The notes below the pieces were generated by a model that saw nothing but the letters and a program-made list of their open reading frames with translations, did no database searches and was not told the origin of the DNA. Shown here in pieces: positions 1 to 11,900 of a stretch of DNA of 64,000 bases. Each line of letters opens with the position of its first letter. The first letter of the stretch is position 1. Made by a program: the position numbers and the translations under genes. Origin of the DNA: Carposina sasakii (taxonomy: Eukaryota > Arthropoda > Insecta > Lepidoptera > Carposinidae); contig CP053154.1 in NCBI GenBank assembly GCA_014607495.2, forward strand, positions 9,796,001 to 9,860,000, read 5' to 3'.

Positions 1-3000
1 CAAACGATGCATCTATGTATCACCTGTCTGGCCAGGTTTCTAGCCCCTAACACCCACCACCTTTCACGCATGGTAGCTACTAGATGTTGAGGTCCAGCAT
101 GGAGTAAACGTTTATGTTCGTATTCACACAATAGACGAGTAAAGTAATGTTTACCAGGTAACAACAATGGATGCTTTTTATCATAGTTAAATGACGAGTT
201 ACCCAACCTGCCACCAACACGAATAAGATTATGTTCATCGAGAAAAATATTTAAACCTGCTATTTTATTAAATCTCTTATCTTTTTTAATCTTAATGAAT
301 AAATTATTTTTTAAACAATGATATTCCTCACTAAACGCATGCAGCTGTACTAAGCGTGTCAATAATCGTACCGAGTCATTTACTTCATTAGAAGATAAGT
401 GACCGGTTTTGCGAGGTATGGAGCGCGTAGCTGCCCGTGCGTTATGAATAAAGCGCAATAAATAGGCACCCGCTCGCTGCAAACGATTGAATGAAGAATA
501 TCTATCGAATTCAATTAAATTATTTATTGTAGCTATTAAATTAATTGTAATATTTGATTGTTTTATCTCCGGAAGATCAGTTAAAATAGGTGCTGCGTTT
601 TCATTGCATAACCAATTTGAAGACTTTTCGAGAAGAAAACTCGGACCATTCCACCACAGAGTGTTGGTATTATTTAACGAATCAAGATTAACTCCTCGTG
701 ATAATAGGTCTGCCGGGTTCTCCTTACTTCGAACGTGTCTCCAAACGGTATCACCGGTTAGCTCATTTATTTGTGTCACCCTATTTTGCACAAACGTTTT
801 TAATAAATGTGGTGACATACCTAACCAGCCTTTGACAATGGTCGAATCCGTCCAGAAATATATTTTATTAAATTGTAATCGTAGGGATTTTTTAATTTTA
901 TTATATAATTTTGCACCTAGGAGGGCTCCGCATAATTCAAGTCTAGGTATACTTATAGATTTTATTGGAGCTACTTTACTTTTGGCACACAATAATCTCG
1001 TAGTAACTTGTGACTCATCAACGCTATTATAGGAACGAATATAGGCGCACGCACCGTATGCGTTTTGCGACGCATCAGAGAAAATATGTAATTCTCTATA
1101 GTTTGTATGTATACCTATGACGTGACGGGGAATTCTTATGTTAGGTAAATACTGAAACGTAGACATGAAGTGACACCACATTGATGCTATATCGGTGGGA
1201 ACTTCGTCGTCCCAGTCTAGCTTACTGAGCCACAACTTTTGCAACAATATTTTTGATGCAACAATTGCGGGACCTATGAGACCTAGCGGATCATAAATCT
1301 GTGATATAACTGATATCATTAAACGTTTAGTTATTTTAGATTCAGTATTATCTAATTTAGTCGTAAAATGTAACTCATCACAACGATTAGACCAACCTAG
1401 ACCTAACGTTTTGGACTGACACTGATCACCGATACCTAAATCTTTTACGCTCTCAGGAGTGACGTCATAATTAAAGATCCACTTTCGTAAGGGCAAGCAA
1501 CCACTCTGTAACGTTTTAGATGTTTTGTTGCATATGTCAAGTAACCTATTTAGTTGGTCGTCGCCGGTAATCAAATCATCTACGTAAAAATCATCGTTTA
1601 TTACGCGAGCGATGACGTCATCGTCACATTCATTAGCCAGCTGTTTTAAGCACCGCATACTTAGGTATGGCGCAGACGCCGTGCCATAGGTAACTGTATT
1701 TAAACGATAGATATTAAGAGGTTTTTCACAATTCTCCCTCCACAAAACGAGCTGTAAATTCCTCTGGTCTTGTTGTATTAAAATTTGCCTATACATTTTC
1801 TCAATGTCTGCACAGGCTACAAACCGATAATGACGAAACCGTAATAATGTAGAAAATATGTCGTTCTGCAAAGGGGGACCAGTGAATTGAATATCATTTA
1901 ACGATTTATTAGAAGAGGTTGGTTCACTCGCATTAAATACCACCCGCAACTTTGTTGTGATACTATCTTCGCGATAAACCCCATGATGTGGCAAGAAATA
2001 GTGAGGCTTATCTATGTCGCTTATATTATTTGAAATCAAGGTCATATGACCCAAATCTTCATATTCCCGCATAAAACTCGAATATAAATCTTTATAATTA
2101 GGCGAACGATCCAACCTTCGCTCTAGTGATAAAAAACGACTCCTAGCTGTATGGTAAGACTCCCCCAAAGAATCAGCTGATTCTTTTAAAGGTATTCTAA
2201 CCGAAAATCTACCATTTTCAAGGCGTTTAGTAGTTTCCGAGTATAACGTTTCACAATAACGCTCTTCAGTAGAAAGTGCACGAGGTAAATTAGAAATTTC
2301 TTCTATTTCCCAAAACTTTCGCAGTAACGAATCAACCTGAACAAGGTTACATTGAACTTCAATGTTTTTAAACGTATATTTCGAATTAATGCAACCGGAA
2401 ATGATCCAACCTACCTTCGAGTCCTGTAGGTATGGGCCGGTTCCTAGACGTATCTTATTTTCGTTTAATAAGTCCCAAAAAACGTCAGCGCCTATCAACA
2501 AATCTATTTCAGACGAGACGTGGAACGTAGGGTCAGCGAGTTGAACATGGTTAGGTATACGTATAGCCGCGCGATCTACGTTTATCGAAGGTAGGTTCGA
2601 ACAGATCCTTGGCAGAACTAAGCACTTCAACTCGGTGTTAAAATCGTATACTTTAGAACGCATATTAATTTTGCAAGTGTAGGAAGAATGCGATATCGAT
2701 TGTCCTACACCACTAATACGTATAGTGGACTGTATCTTAGGTACGTTTAGACGTTTACATAAATTTTCGCTAATAAAACAATTTTGACTGCCGTTATCTA
2801 ATAGTGCACGGGCCAAATGGTACCTATTGTCTTCGCCGGCGACTTCGACTAGCGCTGTAGATAACAGAACCGGTTGCGACGTCTTTGCATTTGTTGTGAA
2901 CGTCAACACATCACAATCAGCTGATTTGCTAATGCAGTGCAAAGCAGATAATTGGCCTGACGACAATGGAGATGAACCGATGTTATGTGCAGTCGAATCT

Positions 3001-4358
3001 AGGTGAAGTAACGTATTATGCTTCTTATTGCACAGTTTACATGACCCGAAAACACAATCATTAGGATTATGGCCGCTTGAACGTATACAATTAAGACAAA
3101 GATTTTTATCTTTAACGAGTTTTAGTCTATCTATAACCGACAAGTTAAGAAAATTTGAACATGAGTAAAGAGAATGATTGCCATTGCACAATGGGCAAAC
3201 ACCATTATAGCCTTTATTGTGTTGTTTATTCGCTATGTTTTTACTACTCGAAGCGGATACATAGCTATATGTTTGTTGATTACTATTAGATCTTTTATAC
3301 TCATTTGTAAGCTTCGAATCAGAACTTTGCTGTTTTAAATGTATTGAATTTTTATTAATATTCGATCTAATCATATCCAACATGTCCGCTTTGTTTCGTA
3401 AAAATGTAAACAAATGTTCTAATTTTAAGGTATTTGTATCTCCACGTACATCAGAAAGAAGGCTACCTTTATGATTTTCCCAATCACGTTCTGTTGATGG
3501 ATCGAGCTTGGACACTACGAGATAAATAATTAAGGTATCCCAGGTGTCGGTAGGTTCATTTAACGATTTAAGTGCGCGAAGGTTACGTAATACGGAATCT
3601 ATTAGCTTCCTAATTTGAGTAGGAGATTCCTTATTTACTGAAGCAATGGAGAACAAAGACCTCACGTGATTTTGCAACAATAAACGGTTATTCTGAAATC
3701 TATTTTCTAATAACTCCCACGCGTGAACATAGTTTAGGGCTGTAAACTCTAATGAACTGATTACCTGCAATGCAGAACCGCTAAGTGACGATTTTAAATA
3801 ATGAAATTTTTGAACTGGATCTAAATCTGAACGACTATGAATCATTGTAACGTATGAATTTTTAAACTCAAGCCACTGATCGTATGATCCGTCAAAGGCA
3901 GGTAACTTAATTTCCGGTAATTTAATCGACACAAGCTTTTCAGTGTGACAAGGAGATTGAGGATTAGGCTCACCTTTTTCTATTTGGTTTAATATGCACT
4001 TCGCGGCAGCCACTGCATTATAGAACTGGCATTCAAACTGTTCCCTATAGTCTAAATGAGCAAGTAATTCGGATGATTCGACATTTTCCTCGAGTTTACT
4101 TTGAATGCAATTGAAATCTTTATAAAAGTCCGTTACGGTTTGAATTCGTAATTGTAACTGAACTTTTATCATAGCATCTAATTTAGTTTTATCTATGTTA
4201 AAAACGTATTTTTCGAATAAAGTTAATCTACTTTTAATATTACCGCGTTGCCTTTTGAGCTCACTAAAATCAGACATTTTCGAAACACCAGGTATTGGCG
4301 ACTTTGACCTTGACCTTTGCGAGTTGTCTGCGGCTAATTTAAAATCTTCCTCACTCAT
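1..4358 (-). mobile_element. BEL/Pao LTR retrotransposon gag-pol frame, open to left edge
   Basis: The minus strand stays open from ATG at 4358 to the window edge (about 1,452 codons) with an in-frame TGA upstream of the ATG. In order it shows an acidic/basic start (MSEEDFKLAADN), a gag-like helical region, Cys-rich knuckles (CPLCNGNHSLYSC), an aspartic protease motif ALLDNGSQ, the reverse-transcriptase catalytic box FYVDDL (near 1585), an RNase H-like region (DASQNAYG), and the start of the integrase zinc domain (H...H...C..C at 1-100). The YVDD box, retropepsin inside a single frame and domain order fit BEL/Pao rather than Gypsy or Copia. No stop or frameshift is visible, so this copy may be young. 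The rest of integrase and the 3' LTR are outside the window. Confidence 0.93.
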
Positions 4359-4661
4359 TTTAGCACTTAAGAGAAGAAAAGAGTACTTACAGTCGTTAGG
4401 AAACCTTCAGAAGCCCACGAAAACCACTGGTCGAAGTACCCTCGACAAGCTGGAGGTTTCGTATCGCGTAGATTTTACTGAAATTTAACACACACGGCAC
4501 TGTATTAACGCAATCGAGGTTGGAAGATGGGAAGGAACAAGAAAGGATGACCTGACCGTTTCGAATATGCGCCTTCTGCCTTCTTCCTCGAGCTGGACCC
4601 TTCGTCGACCTCGGTTGATTTTCGAATTTTGCTCGTATTTTCGCCGAATCTTCGTATAATC

Positions 4662-4676
4662 GGCTCGAATGGACCA
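4662..4676 (-). other. Candidate primer-binding site of the BEL/Pao element
   Basis: The minus strand reads TGGTCCATTCGAGCC directly after the LTR. TGG plus a T-arm-like sequence fits complementarity to a tRNA 3' end (CCA); the exact tRNA is not assigned. Confidence 0.5.
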
Positions 4677-4677
4677 A

Positions 4678-5336
4678 TGTTTTAGCCTGATTAGCTAAAG
4701 AGGTAGGAACTCTTCAATAAATGATTTTATTAAATTTTGAATTTAAAACGTATATTGATCGGTAGTACAGAGTTCAACGAATCGAATTGACAAATTTTTA
4801 AGAAAAAAAAACGTATGTGTGAAGTTTGCGCCGGCGCGCTGCAGCTGTCTTCACGTTCGTATGTAATGCCTCCACTTGACCACTAGATGGCGCTAACGAG
4901 CGCCGTAACACGAGTAATGTTTAAATATAAGTACCTAGGTTAATTTAAGTTTTATATTCATTTAATAATTTTGTTTTAGATATAAGAGTTATGATTTTAA
5001 GTAGGTACTTACGTACTTAACAATATAGTTTTAAATATTTTTTGTCAGTTATGATGATACTGCAATGAATCTTCTAAACACAAAAAGTCGCAATGTATTT
5101 AAGTTTTTCAAATTTAAATTCATTTAATAATTTTGTTTTAGATATAAGGGTTATGATTTTATTATCTTTAAGTAGGTAAGTACTTATGTACTTAACAATA
5201 TAGTTTTAAACATTTTTTTGTTAGTTGTTATGATGATACTGCAATAAATCTTCTAAACACCAAAAGTCGCAATGTATTATTATTCCAGTTAACTTACGAT
5301 CCAATAAACCACTATCAGCAATGCTGATAGGCAACA
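4678..5336 (-). repeat. BEL/Pao 5' LTR (proposed borders)
   Basis: On the minus strand it runs TGTTGCC...AAAACA, the TG...CA form of an LTR, and ends right before a primer-binding-like site. A minus-strand AATAAA lies at 4726-4731 near its 3' end. It holds an imperfect tandem duplication. The right border is inferred from TG...CA alone, because the other LTR and the target duplication cannot be seen. Confidence 0.55.
4956..5278. repeat. Imperfect tandem duplication inside the BEL/Pao LTR
   Basis: The segments 4956-5099 and 5118-5278 share cores such as atttaataattttgtttta, atgatgatactgcaat and aagtcgcaatgtatt, differing by small insertions. This resembles duplicated U3 units of LTRs. Confidence 0.8.
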
Positions 5337-5741
5337 AATCAGGAAAAGAGAGATCCAAGTCATGAATGAACGTGTTTTAAATTGGTTTTAAGACCGCATA
5401 CATACCTAGGTACTACCGCATGTAGCTTTTAACTAAGATAAGGAGAAAAAGTAACTAAACATGTATTAAGAGTTCACGTCTTTATTGACTAGATAATTCA
5501 CTTCATTCACAATACTTAAAACATAACTTAGAATATTAAATGTGCTCAATAGGTAAATAAATTTCACTTTACTCACATAATTGCCTAAGAGCTTATACTA
5601 GGTTTTAAGCCATAATACCATCTCCCAGATGTACTTTTCATGCCTTTTGTGAACCTATATCAGCATATACCCTATGTGCCCCCCCCAGGCTAAAAATCCT
5701 GGGTCTGCCCTTGAATGTACGTGGGTCACAGTTACGTGCAG
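5337..5741 (-). promoter_or_regulatory. Dynein-2 3' UTR / downstream region with poly(A) signal
   Basis: Non-coding and AT-rich. A minus-strand AATAAA (plus-strand tttatt at 5481-5486) lies about 255 bp after the stop and is the likely poly(A) signal. The BEL/Pao LTR begins directly to the left, so the retrotransposon sits right behind this transcript end in the same orientation. Confidence 0.5.
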
Positions 5742-5903
5742 TTATTCAATCGGCGCGACGTACATGGCGGCAGCATTTAGCGTGGCCTCTCGCTCGGGGA
5801 AGTCCCGAGTCAGCGGCGCCTGCGCAGTGAACAACAACGAGCGGCGCGACGCGTCACTGTATACTGGTAGGGAATACTGGCCGGCTGCTAGTCGGGAACT
5901 TAG
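5742..5903 (-). CDS. DYNC2H1: Dynein-2 exon 56: last exon with stop
   Basis: 162 bp with a TAA stop (plus-strand tta at 5742). It reads [20 protein letters not shown] and ends [13 protein letters not shown].(T/S)..R is the C-terminal beta-barrel motif. The acceptor tatttgcag is in phase with exon 55. A second AG at 5948 would give a longer exon but would only fit if exon 55 were skipped. Confidence 0.9.
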   Translation of the reverse strand, partial: LSSRLAAGQYSLPVYSDASRRSLLFTAQAPLTRDFPEREATLNAAAMYVAPIE

Positions 5904-8900
5904 CTGCAAATACGCAAAGTTACTTCTTAGCATAAAGCTTGGGTTTCCTAGAATGGCGGTGCCCCTTGAAGGAACATTTCGCATGTCGGCAACGTAGAGG
6001 GCGTGGTTTACATGATGGCAACGCTATCTTCCGAAGTCAACGATTAAGTCATCATAAGGCTCAATCAATGTGATACATTAAAATACCAAATATAAGTTTA
6101 AATAACCCAACCCTAATGGAGAGTTACAAATAATCATAAAACAGCAATGTACACAATAACTGATAAGTCCACACTGGCGCAGAAAACTAACGTTGCGAAT
6201 AATCAAATTAAAAATGCATTTCTTGGGAGTAAAAACACTGTCGTGCTCGTATAACCTATTAGGTACCATTATGCTGTGTTACTACATGCAATTACTAGTA
6301 GGTACTACCTACTAGTAATTGCTTGGCAATCATCACTCACATCTTATATATGTATATGTACGTACCTGTGCGGCAAGTCGCAGAGGCGGCGCGGGCGCAT
6401 GCGGCGGGTCGCGCGCGCCGCAGCGCGCTAGCGCAGGCCCCGCCCACAGCGCGCCCGACACTTGCAGCCCCACTACTATCATGCTTTCATCGTCTGCTAG
6501 AATTACATGCGCTTGTTAATGCAAGGTTTGAGTGAGACTATGTAGGGCTAGTTGCCTGCTACTTCGTTCGCGTGGACTACAGAATGTAGCCTATGTCCTT
6601 CTCCGTACCCCCAACTATATCAATACAGAGTAAATAAAGTGTGGTACCGGCAGAGTAGAAATTGTACCACCCCTGCCTGCCTGTGGGTATCGTACGAGGT
6701 GATTAAGGGTTTCCTGGAGGTGGGCAGCAGCGCCTTCCGTACTGACAACATAGTCTGAAAATCACACTGCGGTCACCAACCCGCCTGCCCAGCGTGGTGA
6801 CTATAGGCAAAACCCCCCTGTGGCAGTAGCCTTGTGGCGTGCCCTGTGGGAGACCTACGTCCAGCAGTGGATTGCAATAGGCTGAAGAAGAAGAAGAAAG
6901 CGTGAAGGAATAACAAACAAACTTATTGTCGCATTTACCTATAATATTATGTAGTTGGGATAGAAACGAGAACAGCGGAATTCCGATTAGAGCCCTATTA
7001 GCGCAAGTATTTGTAGAATTCATTTGCAACCTATCAAATCTAACAAATACTTAGTCCATCTTTTTACATTAAAGTAAAATAGTACGAGACGTCGATTACT
7101 GTAATTCTAAGTCTAGCCAAGAATAAATAATTATTTACTACCTAACTACTGTTAAAGTACAAAAAACTATTGTCAAGAGTTAAATTGTACAATACCTGGA
7201 GATGCACCATCACTGGACACGGTGAGAGTGAGCGAGACAGCATGCACGTTGCAGCCCAGTCGCTGTGCTGCTCGCACACGTAACACCCACGCCACTCGGG
7301 CGGGGTACAGAAACGTTCGCAAGTCGCATTCTAATAAGATAGACAAACGAAATGTTATTTATAAAAAGGAATATACATTCAGGGTATAACAGGGTACTTA
7401 GACAATAGGGTCGATTCCGGTAGTCACACTTAAACCTATAGACAGGTCTATCTCTCTCCGTTCTTAACATAAATAGCTGAGAGAGAAAAGGACAGGTAGG
7501 ACTAATTTTAAGTTTAGGTTTAAGTGTGACTGCCGGAATCGACCATAATGTGCCTTATTGCATTACAGGATTTACAGGTTTCATCATCCATGATAAATTC
7601 AGAAATCGTTCTACTAAAGACAATGGCTTTATACACATGGACATAGTTTCCCTTGCCTTTCCTTCCGGATAGACTAAATAAAAACAAAACATATCAGCGG
7701 ATCTGGGGCACAATTCACTGCTGCCGACTACGTATTTGCTTCTTCTTGGTGTTCTAGAGGTACCGCTGATGGATATTTGCGTTCTGGCACTAGGCGTTGA
7801 ACTGATGTCGGCGTGCTTAGAAAATCTGCCGTTCGTTATCGTAACGTATATCGTTATCTAGCTCATTCTTCTACTCAGCCCGTCCGAATCGGTATGAGTT
7901 ACTGGAAATCTATTCAAACGGTTTCGAGCTCAAACCGGTTTGGATCGACTTGATAGATTGAACCGTTACATCGCTACTTGAGTACGTTCCGCCGAATAGT
8001 TCCTTTAAATTAAATGATAGCGCTAGTTATTATGTGAATGACTACTTTGTTATTGCACACAAAAAAAAATATTCCGAAATTAGCCATAGGAGTTTATCCT
8101 ACATAGTACATACTGGTGGGCGGCGTGGCGGCGCGCGTGGCGGCGTGTGCGGCGCGCGCGCACAGCTCGCGCAGGTAGGCGGCGGGCGCGAGCGGCCCCG
8201 CCCACTGCAGCTGCCACGACTCCGGCACCTGCAGCACGAATGTTATTCATCATTTACAGCCCTGAGAAGTCCACTGTTGGACATAGGCCTCCCCCAACAA
8301 CCTCCACTTCGACCGGTCGGAAGCAGCCTGCATCCAACCGACGCCCCCGACCTTGGCCAGGTCGTCCGTCCACCTCGCGGGTGGCCTTCCCACGCTGCGT
8401 TTGCCGATACGTGGTATCCACTCTAGAACTTTCCGACTGCGACGAATGCATTATTGTATACAAAAGTTTGTCAATCAATACAGCAGGCACGCGCAATATT
8501 AATCTATAGCATTGTAAAAGCCAGCGTCATTAAAAAAAATATCTTAAAATGAAATAGCATTAAAATCAACTTGACGGTATGATGATTCGAGTAACACATT
8601 GTCGTGTATCTATAGGTTACCTACTCACGAGGCGCATAATTAAGTTAATTATAATATAACTGAGTTGGTTTGGAGACTAACATATTAATCGTATACCGTG
8701 TATCAGTCACTCATGAAACGCAAGCCGGGTAATTTCAACATGTGGGTATCGGAGTCACTATCGTTATTTATAGAACTTGCTGGCCGATCTGGCCTGAGAA
8801 CGCAGGCCATGGGACTCCGCCCAGCACGCATGTCCCCCCTCGCATACGTACGGCACACGGCGCGGCGGCGGTGCGGTCGGCGAGCGAGGCGTGCACGAGG

Positions 8901-11900
8901 CGGGCCGCCAGCCCCGCGCCCCGCGCCTCCCCGCTAACCACGCATGACCACCATCCGCCCGCCTCCGACTAGAACGATCATTAAAATACATATATTTATC
9001 TATATAAATACAGTCACGTCACGCCCACTATCAATCAAAACGAGGTAGGGTGAGCGAAATGCTATGAAAATAGTCCAATATAGGAGAGCTGTACAAGATA
9101 TCCGAGACCAGAGATTCCAGACTTTTTACTGCTCTGGATATTCATACAATGTTGACAGATCTCAGGAGTTTTGTGCGATTGACACCTGCCGATTAAACTG
9201 AAGAGTAATAATATGTAAATGATATGTATCTATGGCTGTAATAGGATCGTTTACGGTTTTTTTTTATTTGTATTTATATCGAAAGATCATAAATAAAAGA
9301 AACATTTGCGAAAGAAAAACTTCGCTAGCGTGAAAACTTTCCGGGAAATAACGATTTCAAAATCACAATTTTAGACTTGCCAAAAAACACTCCATACAAA
9401 CGGCTATCACGGCTAGAAACTTGTATGCGCGTAAAAGAACTTTTGTTCTGCAGCTATTTTAAATATTGCGTTTATAAATATGGTCACAAAGCAAAAATTG
9501 CTGGTAAGTGATGCAGGTGGACATGTGATGTTGTAAGAATGATGAAAATATATTACATACAAGCGAGATGAAGATATTGAGATGGATGTGAGGAGTCATA
9601 AGAATGGATAAGATCAGTAAGTATGGGTATATGAAGAAGTTTGAAAGTTGCACCAACTACTGACAAGTTACGAACGAAGTAACCGTTTATCTTAGAATGT
9701 AGATAGAAATGTAGATTGAATGAATCATCTAAGATATAAATGACAGATATTATAATATACCTGCTCCGGTTGATAGTCTGCCTTCAACAGCGGACTGCCT
9801 GACATGAGTTTTTTCCACAGAGATAACAACATCTTTTTAGGCTCCACGCTGTCGGGTTTGCGGGTTGTCACTACAGCAACCATATTTAGATCTAAAAATT
9901 TTACAAACATTAATCAAATATGAGATTAACAATTTTGACATACGTTGCCATTGTTTTGTAAAATTGCATTATCTGCTTCAGACACTAGACAACATTCTAT
10001 GCTAAGGTGTTCATGAAGTGCTTACAAAGAATTTCTGTAATTTTTTTGTAACTACATATCTACCTCTAAAGATCTACATATCTACCTCAATTGAACACTT
10101 TATATCTAAGGATCTACATATGTACCTCTAAGGCCCTTGCACACAAGTTCGGCGGAGCGACGCTCGGCGGCGGCGCGGCAGTTGGCGGCCAGACCGAGCA
10201 GGCGCGGCGGGTCCGGGCTGGGCAGGCTGTCCAGCGCCGGCAGGTACGACTGTATTTATTTATTTATTTATAAGGCTTGCCAACAATATAAATATCACAC
10301 ATTATTAAAAACATTATTTGAGCAAATATTCTGATATATATGTCACTTACAAGCTAGCACAACATTCCTAAATTAATTCAATAATACAATAAATCATTTC
10401 AATACAAACAAAGAAAACATGCTTAACAAATCAAATTATAATTAAATTAAAATACTACATCAAATAAATCAAATTAAGCTCAATCAAATACGCATCTCAC
10501 CTGCAGTCGTGTATCGAACGGGAGCACCACATCCGTGCCGGGCGGCGCCCAGCGCTGCGCGTGCGCCTCGTCCCCGCACAGCGCCGCCAGCAGCGCGCGC
10601 AGGGCGGCTCGGTCGGGCGCGGCCACCACGCGCGCGCCGTACACCGCGAGCAACAACGCGCGCGCCGCCGCGCTGTCGAACGTGGCGGCGCACGCAGCGC
10701 GGGTCAGCGCCGCCGCGGCGGACACGTCGCCCCAGTCCCACGCGTAGTGTCGCGTCCAGCCTGGTGATGTATCACATTATATAGTTTAAAATAGGGATTA
10801 TACCTACATCATGTAAGAAAACATTATGAAAATGCATGTATGTATAGGACATATTTTTTATAAATAAAACGAGTAACGTGACACTTTCAAATATGGCGGC
10901 GCATTCGTCGCGGACTAGCGCGACGGCAGCAGTCACGTCGCCCTAGACCCACGCGTAGTGCCGAGACTCGCCTGTATCATGTGTTATATGATACAGTTTA
11001 CAATAGGGTATTACACTGAGCAAGGAACAATAGACAGGCTCATCATATCCTCAAACAGCATTCAGCTGAAAGGGGACCTGATTGGCAGTTACACATTTGC
11101 ATGCACGGTAGGAGATTGACTAAGCGTATCCCATACTTTTATGTTTTTTTTTCTTTTGCTTTATGTTGTCTGTGTATGTGTACATGCTAAAAGCCAAATA
11201 AACAATTCTATCTATCTATCACCACTTACCTAGGCTAACTGGTGAGAAATAGGTTTGTAATTTGCATACGTCTGCCCAATGTCCTTGGGGACAATGGGCG
11301 TGACTTTATGTATGCACTCACCTCGCTCGGCGTGCGCACGCCTCTCCTGCACGGCGGCGTGCAGTAGCGCGAGGCAGACGTGAGCGCGCACCACGCCCGG
11401 CGCCGCGCTGTAGTCGCCCCACGCCGACACCGTGTTTATCACGTTGTGCTTCACGCCTTCCGGGGGCTGTGGGGACAACATTACGACGGTTTAACATTAC
11501 AGAGTGATATTATATCTCAACCGAATGGATATACGTTACTCCATATAGGGCCGATTTTTCCAATGGTCATATAGCCTATCTTATGGATAAAGTTGACACT
11601 GACTCTATCTTGATCCAGTTATAGAGAGAGACAGCGTCCAATTTACCCTTCAGATAGGTTATCTGACCATTGGACCCAGTCACTTATAAGGCTGGTAACT
11701 ACTATATTATGGTAATTAGTAATTCTTACCTCAAGTATAACGTTGATACATGAATTAGATACCGCAGATGGGATCTCTCGATCCTCCGTAACTATCCACA
11801 GACGGAACTCTTCTGTGAAGTCAGATGACTGAAACAAAAGGAACACTCTGTTAACTAGCTAATAGTGAAAATATTTGTTCTTACGAGTATGTATTAGTTG

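Noticed and set aside
487..1032. Plus-strand frame of 181 codons
   Set aside because: It lies antisense to the BEL/Pao gag-pol frame, whose minus-strand reading shows real reverse-transcriptase and integrase motifs; the plus frame resembles nothing.
5742..5947. Longer last exon of dynein starting after the AG at 5948
   Set aside because: It would join exon 54 directly in phase, but exon 55 (6366-6496) matches the family better and joins exon 56 at 5903 in phase 0.
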